Positions 12,101 to 22,716 of a stretch of 64,000 bases of DNA are shown here, one piece after another. The stretch is from NCBI GenBank assembly GCA_036874045.1, contig JAZBRI010000003.1:20561501-20625500 (forward strand), given 5' to 3'. The translations under genes and the position numbers were made by a program. The notes under the pieces are model-generated. The model was not told the origin of the DNA and did no database searches. It saw only the letters and a program-made list of their open reading frames with translations. This DNA is from Cymodocea nodosa. Its lineage: Eukaryota; Streptophyta; Magnoliopsida; Alismatales; Cymodoceaceae. Position 1 is the stretch's first letter. Each line of letters starts with the position of its first letter.

Positions 12101-13046
12101 CATCATTATCTACTAAAGTGACCTGTCCACCATCTACCTCCTCATATGTATGGAAATATTCTCTGTTGGGAGTTATATGATGTGATGCACCAGAATCCAT
12201 AATACAACTCTGATCGGAGTAGACACTACAACATAGAGTAAGGGAGAAATCACAGTAAGACCCTAAGTCTCCATTTTCGGCGACTATTGCATTTCCCTTA
12301 ATCTTCAATTTAGGACAGTTTACCTTCCAATGCCCCTTTTCCTTGCAATAATTGCAAGTGTCCTTGGAAATTCTTCCTTTGGACTTACTTTTGCCTCTAC
12401 GCCTGTTGTCCCTTCTACTCTGCCGTCCTCTAGACTCTGAATGATGCACTGTCAAACCTGATCCGCTAGCATCATTGCTACCATGTGTAGCCAAATGTCT
12501 CAATTCTCGAGAATGAAGACTCGATCTTACCTCCTCCAAAGTAATAGAATCTTTGCCAACCACAAAAGATTGCACAAAATTCTCAAAGGAGAGAGGAAGA
12601 GATACCAATAAGATGAGAGCAGCATCCTCATCTTCCACAGTAACACCAATGTTCCTCAACTCCATGAGAATGGTGTTGAGCTAATCCAAATGTTGCTTCA
12701 ATGGTGTACCTTTCTTCATTCTTAGAGAGAACAGTCTTTGCTTCAACAACAGCTTATTCGTAAGAGACTTAGTCATATACAGAGATTCTAACTTATTCCA
12801 AAGACCTAAAGCTGTATTTTCATCTGCTACTTCAATGATTATCTCATCTGATAAACAAAGCAGAATAGTCAAATGTGCCTTCTCCTCTTGCTGTTCAAAT
12901 TCGGCAGACTTCTTATCAAAGGTTGTCTCTACATTTAAGGGAGTCCAAATACCCTACTATTTCAAAAGTGCTTTCATCTTAATCTGCCACAAACTAAAGT
13001 TGTTCTTACCGTTGAATTTTTCAACTTTCAAGGCTGAAGATGCCAT
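9126..13046 (-). pseudogene. Copia gag-pol polyprotein with eight in-frame stops
   Basis: One frame runs from ATG at 13046 (MASSALKVEKFNG, a UBN2-type gag start) to the stop at 9126, about 1,306 codons, with no frameshift. Domains in order: gag with the zinc knuckle CNYCKEKGHWKVNC (near 12340); protease DSGASHH (near 12190); gag-pre-integrase HSRLGHLG; integrase core with D in 'HADCWGPS', D in 'SIIDDFSH' and E in 'PQQNGVAERLN'; RT with LDVKTAFLHSDL and intact YVDD (near 10080); RNase H '[13 protein letters not shown]' to 'FTKGVLESK'. Stops lie near 12681, 11973, 11808, 11466, 10872, 10749, 10200 and 9816. Several stand where relatives have Gln or Trp (CAA/CAG to TAA/TAG, TGG to TGA). Confidence 0.93.
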
Positions 13047-14016
13047 GACAGTAGAACAACACAAACACAGCAAGCAAATACCAAATAAATTGGACAACAA
13101 ATAAGCACAAAATTTGTTATCTCAAAGCTGTGGATGAATCTTTCATTCAAAATATCCCAACTAATAAATGCAGCTACCAAATTCAAAAGATCACTCGCAA
13201 AGAATCCAAAACAAACAAAGATGAGCCAAGATCACACGTATTGTCTCAAAATTCCCAAAGAACTTCAAAGAATTCCAAAGAACTGCTAAAGAATTCCAAA
13301 GAACTGGCCACACTTGATCTACCCCAAAAAGGCCGAAAAAGAATTCCGCAAATCACAACAAACTTCAAAAGTTATGATAGGAATTCTTACTACTCGTTTC
13401 ACCAGCGTGGAAACGACATATGACCAAGTGCACGTTGACAGCTTCAAGATCGCAGGCGTCGAACAAGAATTCCAACCACGAATGCTTTGTCACGAACACA
13501 AGTCGCGAGCAAAGATCGCGTGAGCAAACCGCAAGCGCTAGCGTCGAACAAAGAACGCAAGCGTTGATACGTCAACGTTGGCGTCCAGCAGAACGCGAGC
13601 AATCACGCACGGGTGCTAACGCAAGCAACGACGTAGACAAATGCACGTAGGCGCTAGCGTTGGGCGAGGACGCGAGCAGTTGCGTGCAGGCACTGGCGCA
13701 GACGAAGACGCGGGCGAATACGTGCAGGTGCTGGTGCGGGTAGAGACGAGGACAATAGCGCGGGCAAGAACACAAGTGAATGCGGGCAGACGCTGGTGCG
13801 GGTGGAGACGCAGATGATCGCGCAAGCAAGAATGCAGGCGAATGTGCGCGGACGTTGGCACGGGCAGAGATGCGGACGATCACGGGGGCAAGAACGTAGG
13901 CGAATGCGCGTGTTTGGTGTGGGCATTGGGCGCGGGCGTGGGCATTGTCTCGTGCATTGGCCAAGATCTTTCTTTTCTTCTTTCAAGCCTAATCTACGGC
14001 CAACTCCTCAAGCTTC
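13047..14016 (-). other. Copia leader with GC-rich degenerate tandem repeat
   Basis: This is the untranslated leader between the primer-binding site and gag. Its 13500-13970 part is GC-rich and made of degenerate units of about 60 bp: plus-strand units begin 'gtgcgggtagagacg' (13735), 'gtgcgggtggagacg' (13797) and 'gcacgggcagagatg' (13857). Minus-strand ORFs of 110-130 codons here are Ala/Arg/Pro/Cys-rich products of the repeat and have no recognisable domain. A structured leader or an upstream ORF is possible but not shown. Confidence 0.7.
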
Positions 14017-14028
14017 GCTCTGATACCA
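14017..14028 (-). promoter_or_regulatory. Copia primer-binding site (tRNA-iMet)
   Basis: Minus-strand TGGTATCAGAGC, two bases inside the 5' LTR, is the complement of the 3' end of plant initiator methionine tRNA, the usual primer of plant copia elements. Confidence 0.92.
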
Positions 14029-14030
14029 CT

Positions 14031-14335
14031 TGTTATGCGAAGAGAAATGCGGAAAGGGAGAAGCTTGGACTCATGGAGAAGAAAGAAGAAGACAAATGGG
14101 AAAAACGTGTGAAGCAAATGCAAAAACACCAAGGTTTAACGTGGTTCCCCAATTGGGTACGTCCATGGATGGAGCTCAACTGAATGATTCTCTAGGTGAT
14201 CACAAAGGGATACAAGATTCAACCTCATCTCTAGGCACACGTTGGGGGTCTATTTATAACATTTGTGTACCCCCAAGTGGCTAAGGACAAAACTACCCCT
14301 ATGTATAACAAACTAATTCAAGACACATAATAACA
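14031..14335 (-). repeat. Copia 5' LTR
   Basis: This is the 5' LTR in element orientation and partner of 8747-9051. It is followed on the plus strand by the second GTTTA duplication at 14336-14340. Confidence 0.93.
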
Positions 14336-14340
14336 GTTTA

Positions 14341-16060
14341 TTTTATAAAAAAAGAAAAATAAAATAAAATATCAATCCAGTTTGTTGGTATCTGTTCTGG
14401 GAAACCAACTGGCTTGCTTGTGAGCCACAAAAGGCATAGGAGTCTAGGTTCCACACAAGACAATGATTTATCAATATCTGTTAAATGTTATTTTGTTATA
14501 TATTTTACTTTTATCTATGAATGAAAAGTTTTTTCAGAATCAAAAATCGGAATATACAGAAGGAGATATAAACGAAATAAGGTATGTAACCGATTACTTA
14601 TCCTGAATTTAAATTTAAACTCATTTGTTGAGTTAGGTGCTAAATCAATGAAACTGTATTCATGTCTAATACAATTACTGTATTTATTGTCAAATCTTTT
14701 ACATTGAGGACAATGCAAAATGTAGCTATGAGGGGGAGGTAATTAAAGTAACAACTATGTAAGTTTGTTAACTAAAGGAATTAAAATGGTACTGCAAAGT
14801 TTTGTGGAAAGTGAAAATTTTAATGAACTTGTTGTAACTATCTGATAATTGAGATTATAAATTTTTTTTATAAACTGTAACTGCTTGAATGTTATATTTA
14901 GAATGCTATATAAGATGCTATAGAATTTACTATTTATGCAAATCTAGATATAGTATCTTATGTTTTTTCTGAATTTCATGAGTTTAACAGTTTCACGATT
15001 TTAAAATGAAATCAGAATGCTTAATGAAAAAATTATTTGAAGTCCTAAAGGAGCTGAAATATGAATTCTAAATTAAATGAAACATATATGATTAAAGTTA
15101 CATTTAATTTGATTGATTAAACTTGTAGAATGATTTATGTGTAGATCTTATTAAACTACAAAAAAGGTATGAGCTTATTGTTATGGATTCATATTTACAG
15201 TAAATGACAAAAGCAGGACTATATGAGATTAATGTTTTATTGCATCTGTATTAATGAAATACGTACATATACAGTATATGCTTAATGTTTTGTTTTGTGT
15301 TTTGTATTGTGAAAAAAAAAAAAAAATTTGAGAGTTTATTGACTTGTTTGATCACGAGTCTTTTGTACTTGAGCAAATAGGTATGTAAGGATTGTTGACC
15401 TGAAAAATGACTCTTGAAATCTGGCAACCTAAGATCTTGATCAGATTTGGAATTGTTGACTGAAAGCTCGTTACATGGGTACATTAGAAAGCTCTTGTAT
15501 GATTAAGCTTGTCAAATTAACTTTTAAAGTACAAAAAAAAAAAAATTATATTATTCTGAAAAGATACAAGTGTTTTATGAAATACAGATATCTTAAGAAT
15601 CAAGTATATTTTCTGTTATCTAGAATTGCTGAAATATGAATCTATGAATATACTTTTGAAGTTGTTTAATGGAGATACAATTATTTATTCTACTTGTCTT
15701 AATCATATTGAATTGGATTGTACTTTGATTCATATGTTGTTGAAATTTCTTCTAGAAATCTTATTAGAAAATTCAAGATGATAGATGATGAAAAGAAAAA
15801 CAAACGATAATATAATTAATACCTATGTGATGATGATATACTTTGTATGTAATTTGCATATATTCTAAGTATATTTGCAAGTTGAAGAGGAAAAAACAAT
15901 ATTACTAAAACATACAGAATATCTATATGATAATACTAGTTCTTATGCTGAGCAAAGAGGAAAAAAAAAGGGAGAAGAATTAATTCTAGCACTTTTAGAA
16001 AGACCAATTAATTAGATCTTAGTTTGCTAAGGGACTAGCAAAATTTAGGTATGGGGGAAG
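14341..16060 (+). other. Gypsy 3' region ending in polypurine tract
   Basis: This continues the gypsy element interrupted by the copia insertion. A short coding-like patch (14390-14440) resembles 30630-30680. At 14705 'gaggacaatgcaaaatg...gaggggg' resembles the 'GAGGACAATG...GGGGG' motif of Athila-type elements. The rest is AT-rich and matches 21830-22716 and 25750-25960 block by block. It ends with 'gctaagggactagcaaaatt' and the polypurine run 'ggtatgggggaag' directly before the LTR TG at 16061. Confidence 0.65.
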
Positions 16061-18005
16061 TGTTTAGAATGAAAAAGTGCATATTATTAACGGTTAAATG
16101 ATGGTTAATTGCATAATATTTAGCTTATCATATGACAATTAAGCCATTATGTTATAATTGCACTATTATATACTTTAATTAAAGAATCTGCTTAATTTGG
16201 GGGAATTAATGTTAATTTAGTACATTTTTGAACTGTCGGTAAGTTGCAGGCTGTGAAATTCTTAAGTATCTGAATTTTCTGATATTTCGGACAGTTATGT
16301 TTAACATACCGAGCATGTAACGGATAGTTATGTTTAAATTGCCGAATAGTTATGTTTTAAAAGAATATTTTATTATTTCATGAAGTACACGTGTTGAAAT
16401 CATAATGCATGACTTAAGTGTATTTTCGGTAAGTTATCTCTAACTATCTAAAATGCAGCTGAGCATCGGATAGTTAGACCTGTAACTTTCCAAAATGCTT
16501 CTTTTATTATTAAACTGTTGATGACACGTGTCGAGATCTGATAGATTTACTTAAGTTATATATCAATGAGTTATATGTAAGTATTCGAATTGCATCTGGG
16601 CATCGGATAGTTAAGTTTATAAGTATCCAAAATGCACCTAAGCATCGAATAGTTAAATTTATGCATGTGTTTTATAGTTAAATCAATGAGGTAAGTCCGT
16701 TGAGTTATCTGTAACTCCACGGACTATTTATTTTCTAATATGCCACTGTAGCGGTTGCAGAAACAAGACAGTTGGAAAGAAAAAACCACGATCGCACGTA
16801 TCACGTAGGAATTCACTCGTCGAAGGGAGAAGAAAGCATCGTCGTTGATATGAATGAAGGAAATCCGACCGACCATTCAAGCAAAAGCAGTTACCACTGA
16901 AGAAATATAAAAGAAAAGAAGAAAAGAAGTAAAGTGTATGATCGATCGGTATGGCCAGTGTGTACAGAGGAGGAGCACTGAACTTTCTGCAGATAGTGTC
17001 GGCAATTCTCTAAAGTACCACACCAACCATTATCACCACCACCACCACCATTATCACCACCACATTATCACCACATCATTACCACCACATTATCACCAAC
17101 CATCGGAGGTCTGTGAGGATACTTTCCTGATGTCGGGTCGATTCCAAGACAAACACAGTGCTTGACAACCACTGTGAGGAGTGATCGCGTCACGGGAAGG
17201 GAAGCCATTTTCACCAAGCACCGACTCATATTTCAAGAGATCGTAAAGCTTCTAACCTTGGTTTCGGGTTGATGCCTGTATGCTGAAGAGGAGATCTTAC
17301 AATTCTGGACTTGCGATTCTATAGGGAGAAGAGACAGAGTTGTAAGTGGTTTAATTTTCAGTGGTGTAATCACGTTGCATGTAGTGACAGAAGTATTTAC
17401 TATCGATTGAGATTACTTTACATTTCACCTTTCGCCCATTTCTATGTTCATATTAAAACAAAAATACCAAAAATAATTTATCTATGTTTGTATTTTGTAT
17501 TTGAGTGTTGTATTGTTTGTGTTGTATCGTGATTAATGTTATCTTTGTAAGTGTGTGATTGTTTTATATTTGTTTTAGTTTTACAGTTTACTTAAATTGG
17601 TTCGTTCAAAAGACTTAAAGATTTTAATGGTTATTGTTTGAATTATCTGAATGTTAGTTTTGCCTAATGATAAATCCAATGTTTACTAACATTAAAGAGC
17701 TTAATTGATGTTATTTACAATCTGTGGAACCACCCAATGGTTGGCCGAATTCCTTTGTAAATAACAATATTAAATTGGAATGCAGGCTCATGGAGTTAAC
17801 TTAAGTCCATGAGGTTAGTCCGTTGAGTTAGCCATAACTTAACGAACTTTGTTCGTTACGTTAACTGTAATTCAACGAAGGGCTTATTGAATATATAAAT
17901 TTGATTGTTAAAAATGGAACAGTTCTCAATTCTTAGGCAATTCCCTATGAGATCGACCTGTACTTGCACACTAATACAATAGACATTGTGCACTTGCAGT
18001 TAAAA
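16061..18005 (+). mobile_element. Gypsy (Athila/Tat-like) LTR, about 1.95 kb
   Basis: It starts TGTTTAGAATG right after a polypurine tract. The end is approximate: it closes near 'attgtgcacttgcag', the typical tail region of Athila-type LTRs (preceded by 'ccctatgagatcgacctg'). Inside are hairpin-like words 'cggatagttatg' (16280-16660), palindromes 'ccgttgagttat' (16690-16720, 17820-17890) and a CAC/CAT microsatellite. The head is repeated at 1711-1974, the tail at 31140-31440 and most of it inverted at 18195-19348. Confidence 0.75.
17027..17103. repeat. CAC/CAT trinucleotide microsatellite
   Basis: A run of 'caccaccaccaccaccatta' and 'tcaccaccacatta' units lies inside the gypsy LTR. The inverted LTR copy at 18195-19348 has a much shorter version, so the array expanded in this copy or shrank in the other. 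Confidence 0.8.
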
Positions 18006-18194
18006 TACAAATTGAAATTAATATCTAACTTGTATTAAAGGTTGTTTGTTTTCTTCTAAAAAAAGAATAGGCATAAAGATACATTAACTAAGGAAAAACA
18101 AAAGTTAACAAATCCAAGTTTTTCTAGTGCGTTGTTGAAGATCCAAAACAAGTTTTCTGGTGTCGTGCTGGCCAAACACAAATAATTGGCATCA

Positions 18195-19348
18195 ACCTGA
18201 AACCAATGCTAAAAGTTTTATGATCTCCTAAGATATGAGTCGATGCTTAGTGAAAATAGCTTCCCTTCCTACAACACGATCACTTGATGCTTGGTGAAAA
18301 TAGCTTCCCTTCCTACAACACAATCACTCCTCACAATAGTTATCAATCAACGTATTTGGCTCAGAATCGACCCAACATCCAGAAAGTATCCTCACAAACC
18401 TCTGATGGTTGGTGATTATAGTGGTGTTGTGGAGCTTTAGGGAACTTCTGACGTTTCCTGCAGTTAACGCGGTCCTCCACCTTCTCACACTTTTTCTTCG
18501 TCTTTCTCCTCTTCTTTTATATTTCTTACAGTAGTAATTACTTCTACCTAAATGATCGATTGGATTTCCTTCATTCATATCAACAATGGTGATTTCTTCT
18601 TCATTCCACGAGTTAATTCCTACGTAATACGTGCAATTGTGGTTTTCTTTTGAATTTATTTTTCTACAATTGTTAATAATGGCATGTTAGAAAATAACTC
18701 GTCTGTGGAGTTAGTGTAACTCAATAAACTTACTTCATTGACTTAACTATAAAACACGTGCAATAAAGAAATAACTTATAAGCTCATAACACTAACACAA
18801 TGCATTATCTTAGTATATATTCAAGTAACTCAATACGTATAATTATGCTAACTTAATGAGTTAAACATGTGTAGCTCACATAACATAATAAAACTTTTAA
18901 ATTCAACACGTGCGTAATTCAAACTTACGAATAAAAAGATATTTTAGATAGTTACAAATTATAAGTATCTGATGCTTATATGCATTTTAGATTGTTATCA
19001 CCTAACTTACCGATAGATAACTTAAGTTGAGTTTCCAGATCACGACACATGTCCTTCATGAAATAATAAAGTATTTTTTAAGCGTTCAAAACATAATTGT
19101 CTAGTACATAAAATGTAATTCTCCAAAATAACAGACATTTCAGATACTTAGGAATTAAAAAGCTTATAACTCATCGACAATTCAAAAATATACTTAACGC
19201 TAATTATTTGAAATTATGTAGATTCTTTCATTAAGGTATATAATCGTGCAATTATAATATAATGGCTTAATTTTCATATGATAAGTTAAATATTATGCAA
19301 TTAACCATTATTTAACCGTTAATATTATGTACTTTTTCATTCTAAACA
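18195..19348 (-). mobile_element. Gypsy LTR, inverted and 3'-truncated
   Basis: Read on the minus strand from 19348 it begins TGTTTAGAATGAAAAAGTAC and matches the LTR at 16061 up to the equivalent of about 17280 ('ggttgatgcc'), where similarity ends. A 45-bp internal duplication ('gatgcttagtgaaaatagct' at 18241 and 18286) is present. Together with 16061-18005 it forms a large inverted repeat with a loop of under 200 bp. The small ORF at 18324-18578 is only LTR sequence. Confidence 0.75.
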
Positions 19349-19418
19349 CCACTTGAAAATCAATCTATAATTAGCACAAAATGAATCTTCAAAAGTAAAA
19401 TTGATAAGGCTAGCTAGG

Positions 19419-20457
19419 TGTTAGGAATTTTATTTTGATGATGAATATTTTACTAAAGTCTATAAATAAATCTAAGTATAATAGTCATAGAGTTAGGCAT
19501 TAACACAATTAGAAAAGTTGTATAATTACAAGAAGTTATCTACACGTGTGTTTTTAACATCTTAAGTTTTCACATGTTTTCTATGTGTATTCAGTAAAGA
19601 AAAGTCAAAGAGTTAGATAACTATTCGTGTTCTTTTATGTGACAAATGTAAAATTAAGTTTTGTTGTTTCAATCACGGGTTTTACAAGTAACAAACTCGA
19701 AGAGTTATAGATAAGTGTTCAAATTTTTAAAGGTCTTAAAGAATAAGTATTCAACTATAGTGGTGACTTAGAAGATATATTCTACAACTCTCCAAAAAGA
19801 AGATTTTTAATTATTCTACGACAAGAGATCATGGAAATTCAAAAATATAGTAGAGATCGTGGAAATTAAGAAAGATAGTGGAAAATGTGGATAATTTAAA
19901 TTTAAATTAGTACATGAGATCATGAATTATGGATTAAGTAGATGAATATGTTGAATGTGAAATCACAATTCTACTACTATAAATAAAAGATACGAGTTAC
20001 ACTCTATTCATCCCAAAATTATATCTTAGAAATTAGACTCTACACCAATTGAAAGAAAAATCCCAAACTTCAATAAAGATAGAATTCTAAAGCAAAATCA
20101 GAGAAAGAGGTACTATAAAGGAAGTCTTGGAAATTCAAAGAAAGAAACAAAGAGATATAGAAGCTAAGCAAATTTTCAAAAGAATTAGAAAGATGTGTGC
20201 AAAGACTCAGGTTTGAATATACAATTCAATCAAGGTTAGAATAAGATAGATTTTATTTTATATTAAATTGTAACTCAAAAATTATATTAGAACCAATAAG
20301 TAGGGAATTATATTGTAAACATCTATAAATTCTTACTTTATCAATAAAAAGTTTAGAATTACAAATAATGAGTATTTTGTACTCTTGTTTTATCTGCTAG
20401 ATTCTTAAAATCTAAAAACACAATTCACCTCTCATCTTGTGATACTACGGTCCAACA
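19419..20457 (+). mobile_element. Copia-type LTR
   Basis: It starts TGTTAGGAATTTTATTTTG and ends 'ctacggtccaaca', about 1.04 kb. It is homologous to 34259-35333, 35492-37600 and, inverted, 1-947. Coding sequence for copia RT follows within a few bases, so the gag-protease-integrase part of this element is deleted. Confidence 0.75.
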
Positions 20458-21808
20458 CCAGATTATTAGAAATAAAGTTAAATTAGTTGCATAAGGGTAT
20501 ATATAGGAAGAATGTATTGATTATAATGAAACCTTTGTTTTTGTGGCTAAGCTTAAACGTATTAGAATATTATTGGCATATGCTTGTTATATGGATTTTA
20601 AGCTATATCAATTAGATGTAAAGAGTGCATTTCTAAATGGAATAATTAGTGAAAAAGTTTATGTAAAACAACCACTTGAATTTGATGATGATAAACATCT
20701 TAACTATATATTTAAATTAAAGAAAACCTTATATAGTTTTAAGCAAACACCTAGATCATGATATGAAAGATTATCTACTTTTCTTGTAGAATAAAGATAT
20801 ATCATGGGAAAAGCAGATTATACTCTATTTATCAAGAAAGTTGATAAACATTAGATTATTGTTCAAATATATGTAGATATTATCTTTGGAGCAACTTTTG
20901 ACAAACTATTAGAAAAATTTTCTAAAGAAATGATTAGTTAGTTTGAAATGAGTATGATGGGAGAACTTTCATATTTTCTAGTATTTCAAATTAAGCAAAT
21001 GAATAAAGACATATTTTTAAATCAAGAAAAATATGTGGTTAATATGCTTAAGAAATTTAATTTTTCAGATACAAGCTTTTGTGAAAATCCTATGAGTACA
21101 TTAAAATTAGATATTGATGACATAGGAAAACTAATAGATTAGAAAAAATATAGAAGTATAATTGGTTCCTTACTTTACTTAATGACCAATAGACCTGAAA
21201 TTATGTTTGTTATGTGTGCTTATACTAGATTTCTATCTAATCCTAAAGAGTCACACTTAACTATTGTTAAGAGGATTTTCAAATATTTACAAGGAACTAA
21301 GAATTTTAGACTATATTATTCTAAAGATAGTTCAATTAATCTTATAGAATATATTAATGCTGATTACATAGGATCTAAATCTAATAGAAAGACTATCAAT
21401 GACATATGTCAATTATTGGGAAATAATTTGGGGTCATGGTTTAGTAAAAAGCAAAACTATATACTATTTTCAACCATTAAGGTTGAATACGTTGTTGCAT
21501 TGTGTTGCACTTAGATTATATGGATAAAGCAAACTTTAGAAGATTTTGGATTATCTTATGATACTACTAAGATTTATTATGATAGCAGTTCTACAATAAA
21601 TCTTTTCAAAAATCTTATATTGCATTCTAGAGCAAAACATAGAGATTAAACACCATTTCTTAAGGGATAATGTAAATAAAGGAACAATTAAGTTAGAATT
21701 CGTGTCTAGTGAAAATCAATTAGTAGATATTTTTATTAAACTTCTAAATGAAAATACCTTCAATAACATAAAGTTAAATTTAGGCATTTGTAGGCTATGT
21801 GATGTATA
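20458..21808 (+). pseudogene. Copia reverse transcriptase-RNase H, decayed
   Basis: This is the RT and RNase H part of a copia pol. 'YQLDVKSAFLNGIISEKVYV' and 'LKKTLYSFKQTPRS' mark RT. The catalytic YVDD is damaged (reads 'YVDIIFGATF', losing the second Asp). 'EMSMMGELSYFLVFQIKQ' follows, then the RNase H segments 'NADYIGSKSNRKT', 'SWFSKKQNY' and 'VEYVVALCCT', and the tail 'LVDIFIKLLNENTF'. Several stops and at least one frame change are present. It lies directly after a copia LTR (19419-20457) and ends where gypsy 3'-region sequence begins. Confidence 0.85.
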
Positions 21809-21829
21809 AAAATTATCAAAACTCTATGA

Positions 21830-22716
21830 AAATCCTTGATGAAATTGATAATGTTGTTTACCTCTTAGATATTATGTATTTATCATATATATCTTTATAA
21901 TATCTAAACTACTACATAAGATGCTATGTATTTATAGTAAAATTACTATAGTATCTTATGTGTTTTACTTGATTTTATGATTCTAACATTTTATCAATTT
22001 TAACTAGAAATACTCATGTTTAAAGAGAAATTCAAAACATTCTTGAAATCTTGAAATTTGATTTATTATTTTTTAGATCAAAGAAATTAAATATGATCAA
22101 GAATAAGTTTAACTTAATTGATTGAATTTGTAGAATGATTTATATGTAAATCATATTAAGCAACTAGTAAAAGTATGAGCTTATTGATATTGATTCATAA
22201 TTTCAATAAATCATAGAAGTGAAAATTATATGAGATTTGTGCTAAATTGAATTTGTATTAATGGAACTCATATATACTATGCTTAAAAATTAAAAATGCT
22301 TATAAAGTAATACTATTCGAGAGTTTATTAATCAGTTTGATTAAACCTTTTGTACTTAAGTATATAGCTATATAAGGATAGTTGACCTAAAAAATGACTC
22401 TTCAAATCTAGCGACTTAAGGTCTTAATTAGATTTGAGATTATTGACTGAAAGCTCATTATATGGGTATACTAGAAAGCTCTTATATGGTTCAAGTTTTT
22501 CAAACTAACTTTTATAGTAAAAATTATGTATATATTTATGGTTCTAAAAATATATAATTGTTTCATTAAAAATATAGATATCTGAGAATTGAGTATAATT
22601 TCTGCCAATATGAAATACTTATTTTTAAATCTAATCTAGTACTTTTGAAAAGGCTTGATTTGAGATACATTTCATTATTCTTCGTAGTTTAGTCATATTA
22701 ATTTTAAAGTTGTTTT
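21830..22716 (+). other. Gypsy 3'-region segment
   Basis: No ORF. Block-by-block similarity to 14870-15640, for example 'gagagtttattaatcagttt', 'gttgacctaaaaaatgactc' and 'tgactgaaagctcatt'. It continues after the nested LTRs at 25742-25960, so those LTRs were inserted into it. Confidence 0.65.

Larger units (their letters stand above)
8747..14335 (-). mobile_element. Complete Ty1/copia retrotransposon, minus strand, 5589 bp
   Basis: Both LTRs are 305 bp, begin TGTTATGCGAAG and end CATAATAACA, and are flanked by perfect GTTTA duplications. Counting by eye they differ at about 10 of 305 positions (about 3%). The primer-binding site lies inside the right LTR and the polypurine tract inside the left LTR, so the element reads right to left. 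It is inserted in the decayed gypsy element just downstream of the FBA-like ORF and is therefore younger than that element. Its polyprotein keeps one frame but carries eight stops, so it is now non-autonomous. Confidence 0.95.

Noticed and set aside
13420..14023. Cluster of plus- and minus-strand ORFs of 75-130 codons
   Set aside because: They lie on the GC-rich leader repeat of the copia element and are low-complexity. Only a possible upstream ORF on the minus strand is worth a mention, not a gene call.
16938..17165. 75-codon ORF with a His/Thr-rich repeat
   Set aside because: It is the translation of the CAC/CAT microsatellite within the gypsy LTR.
1706..18005. TSD for the first gypsy element
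   Set aside because: TCCAC before 1711 has no match after the LTR near 18005. The two LTR pieces may not belong to one insertion.
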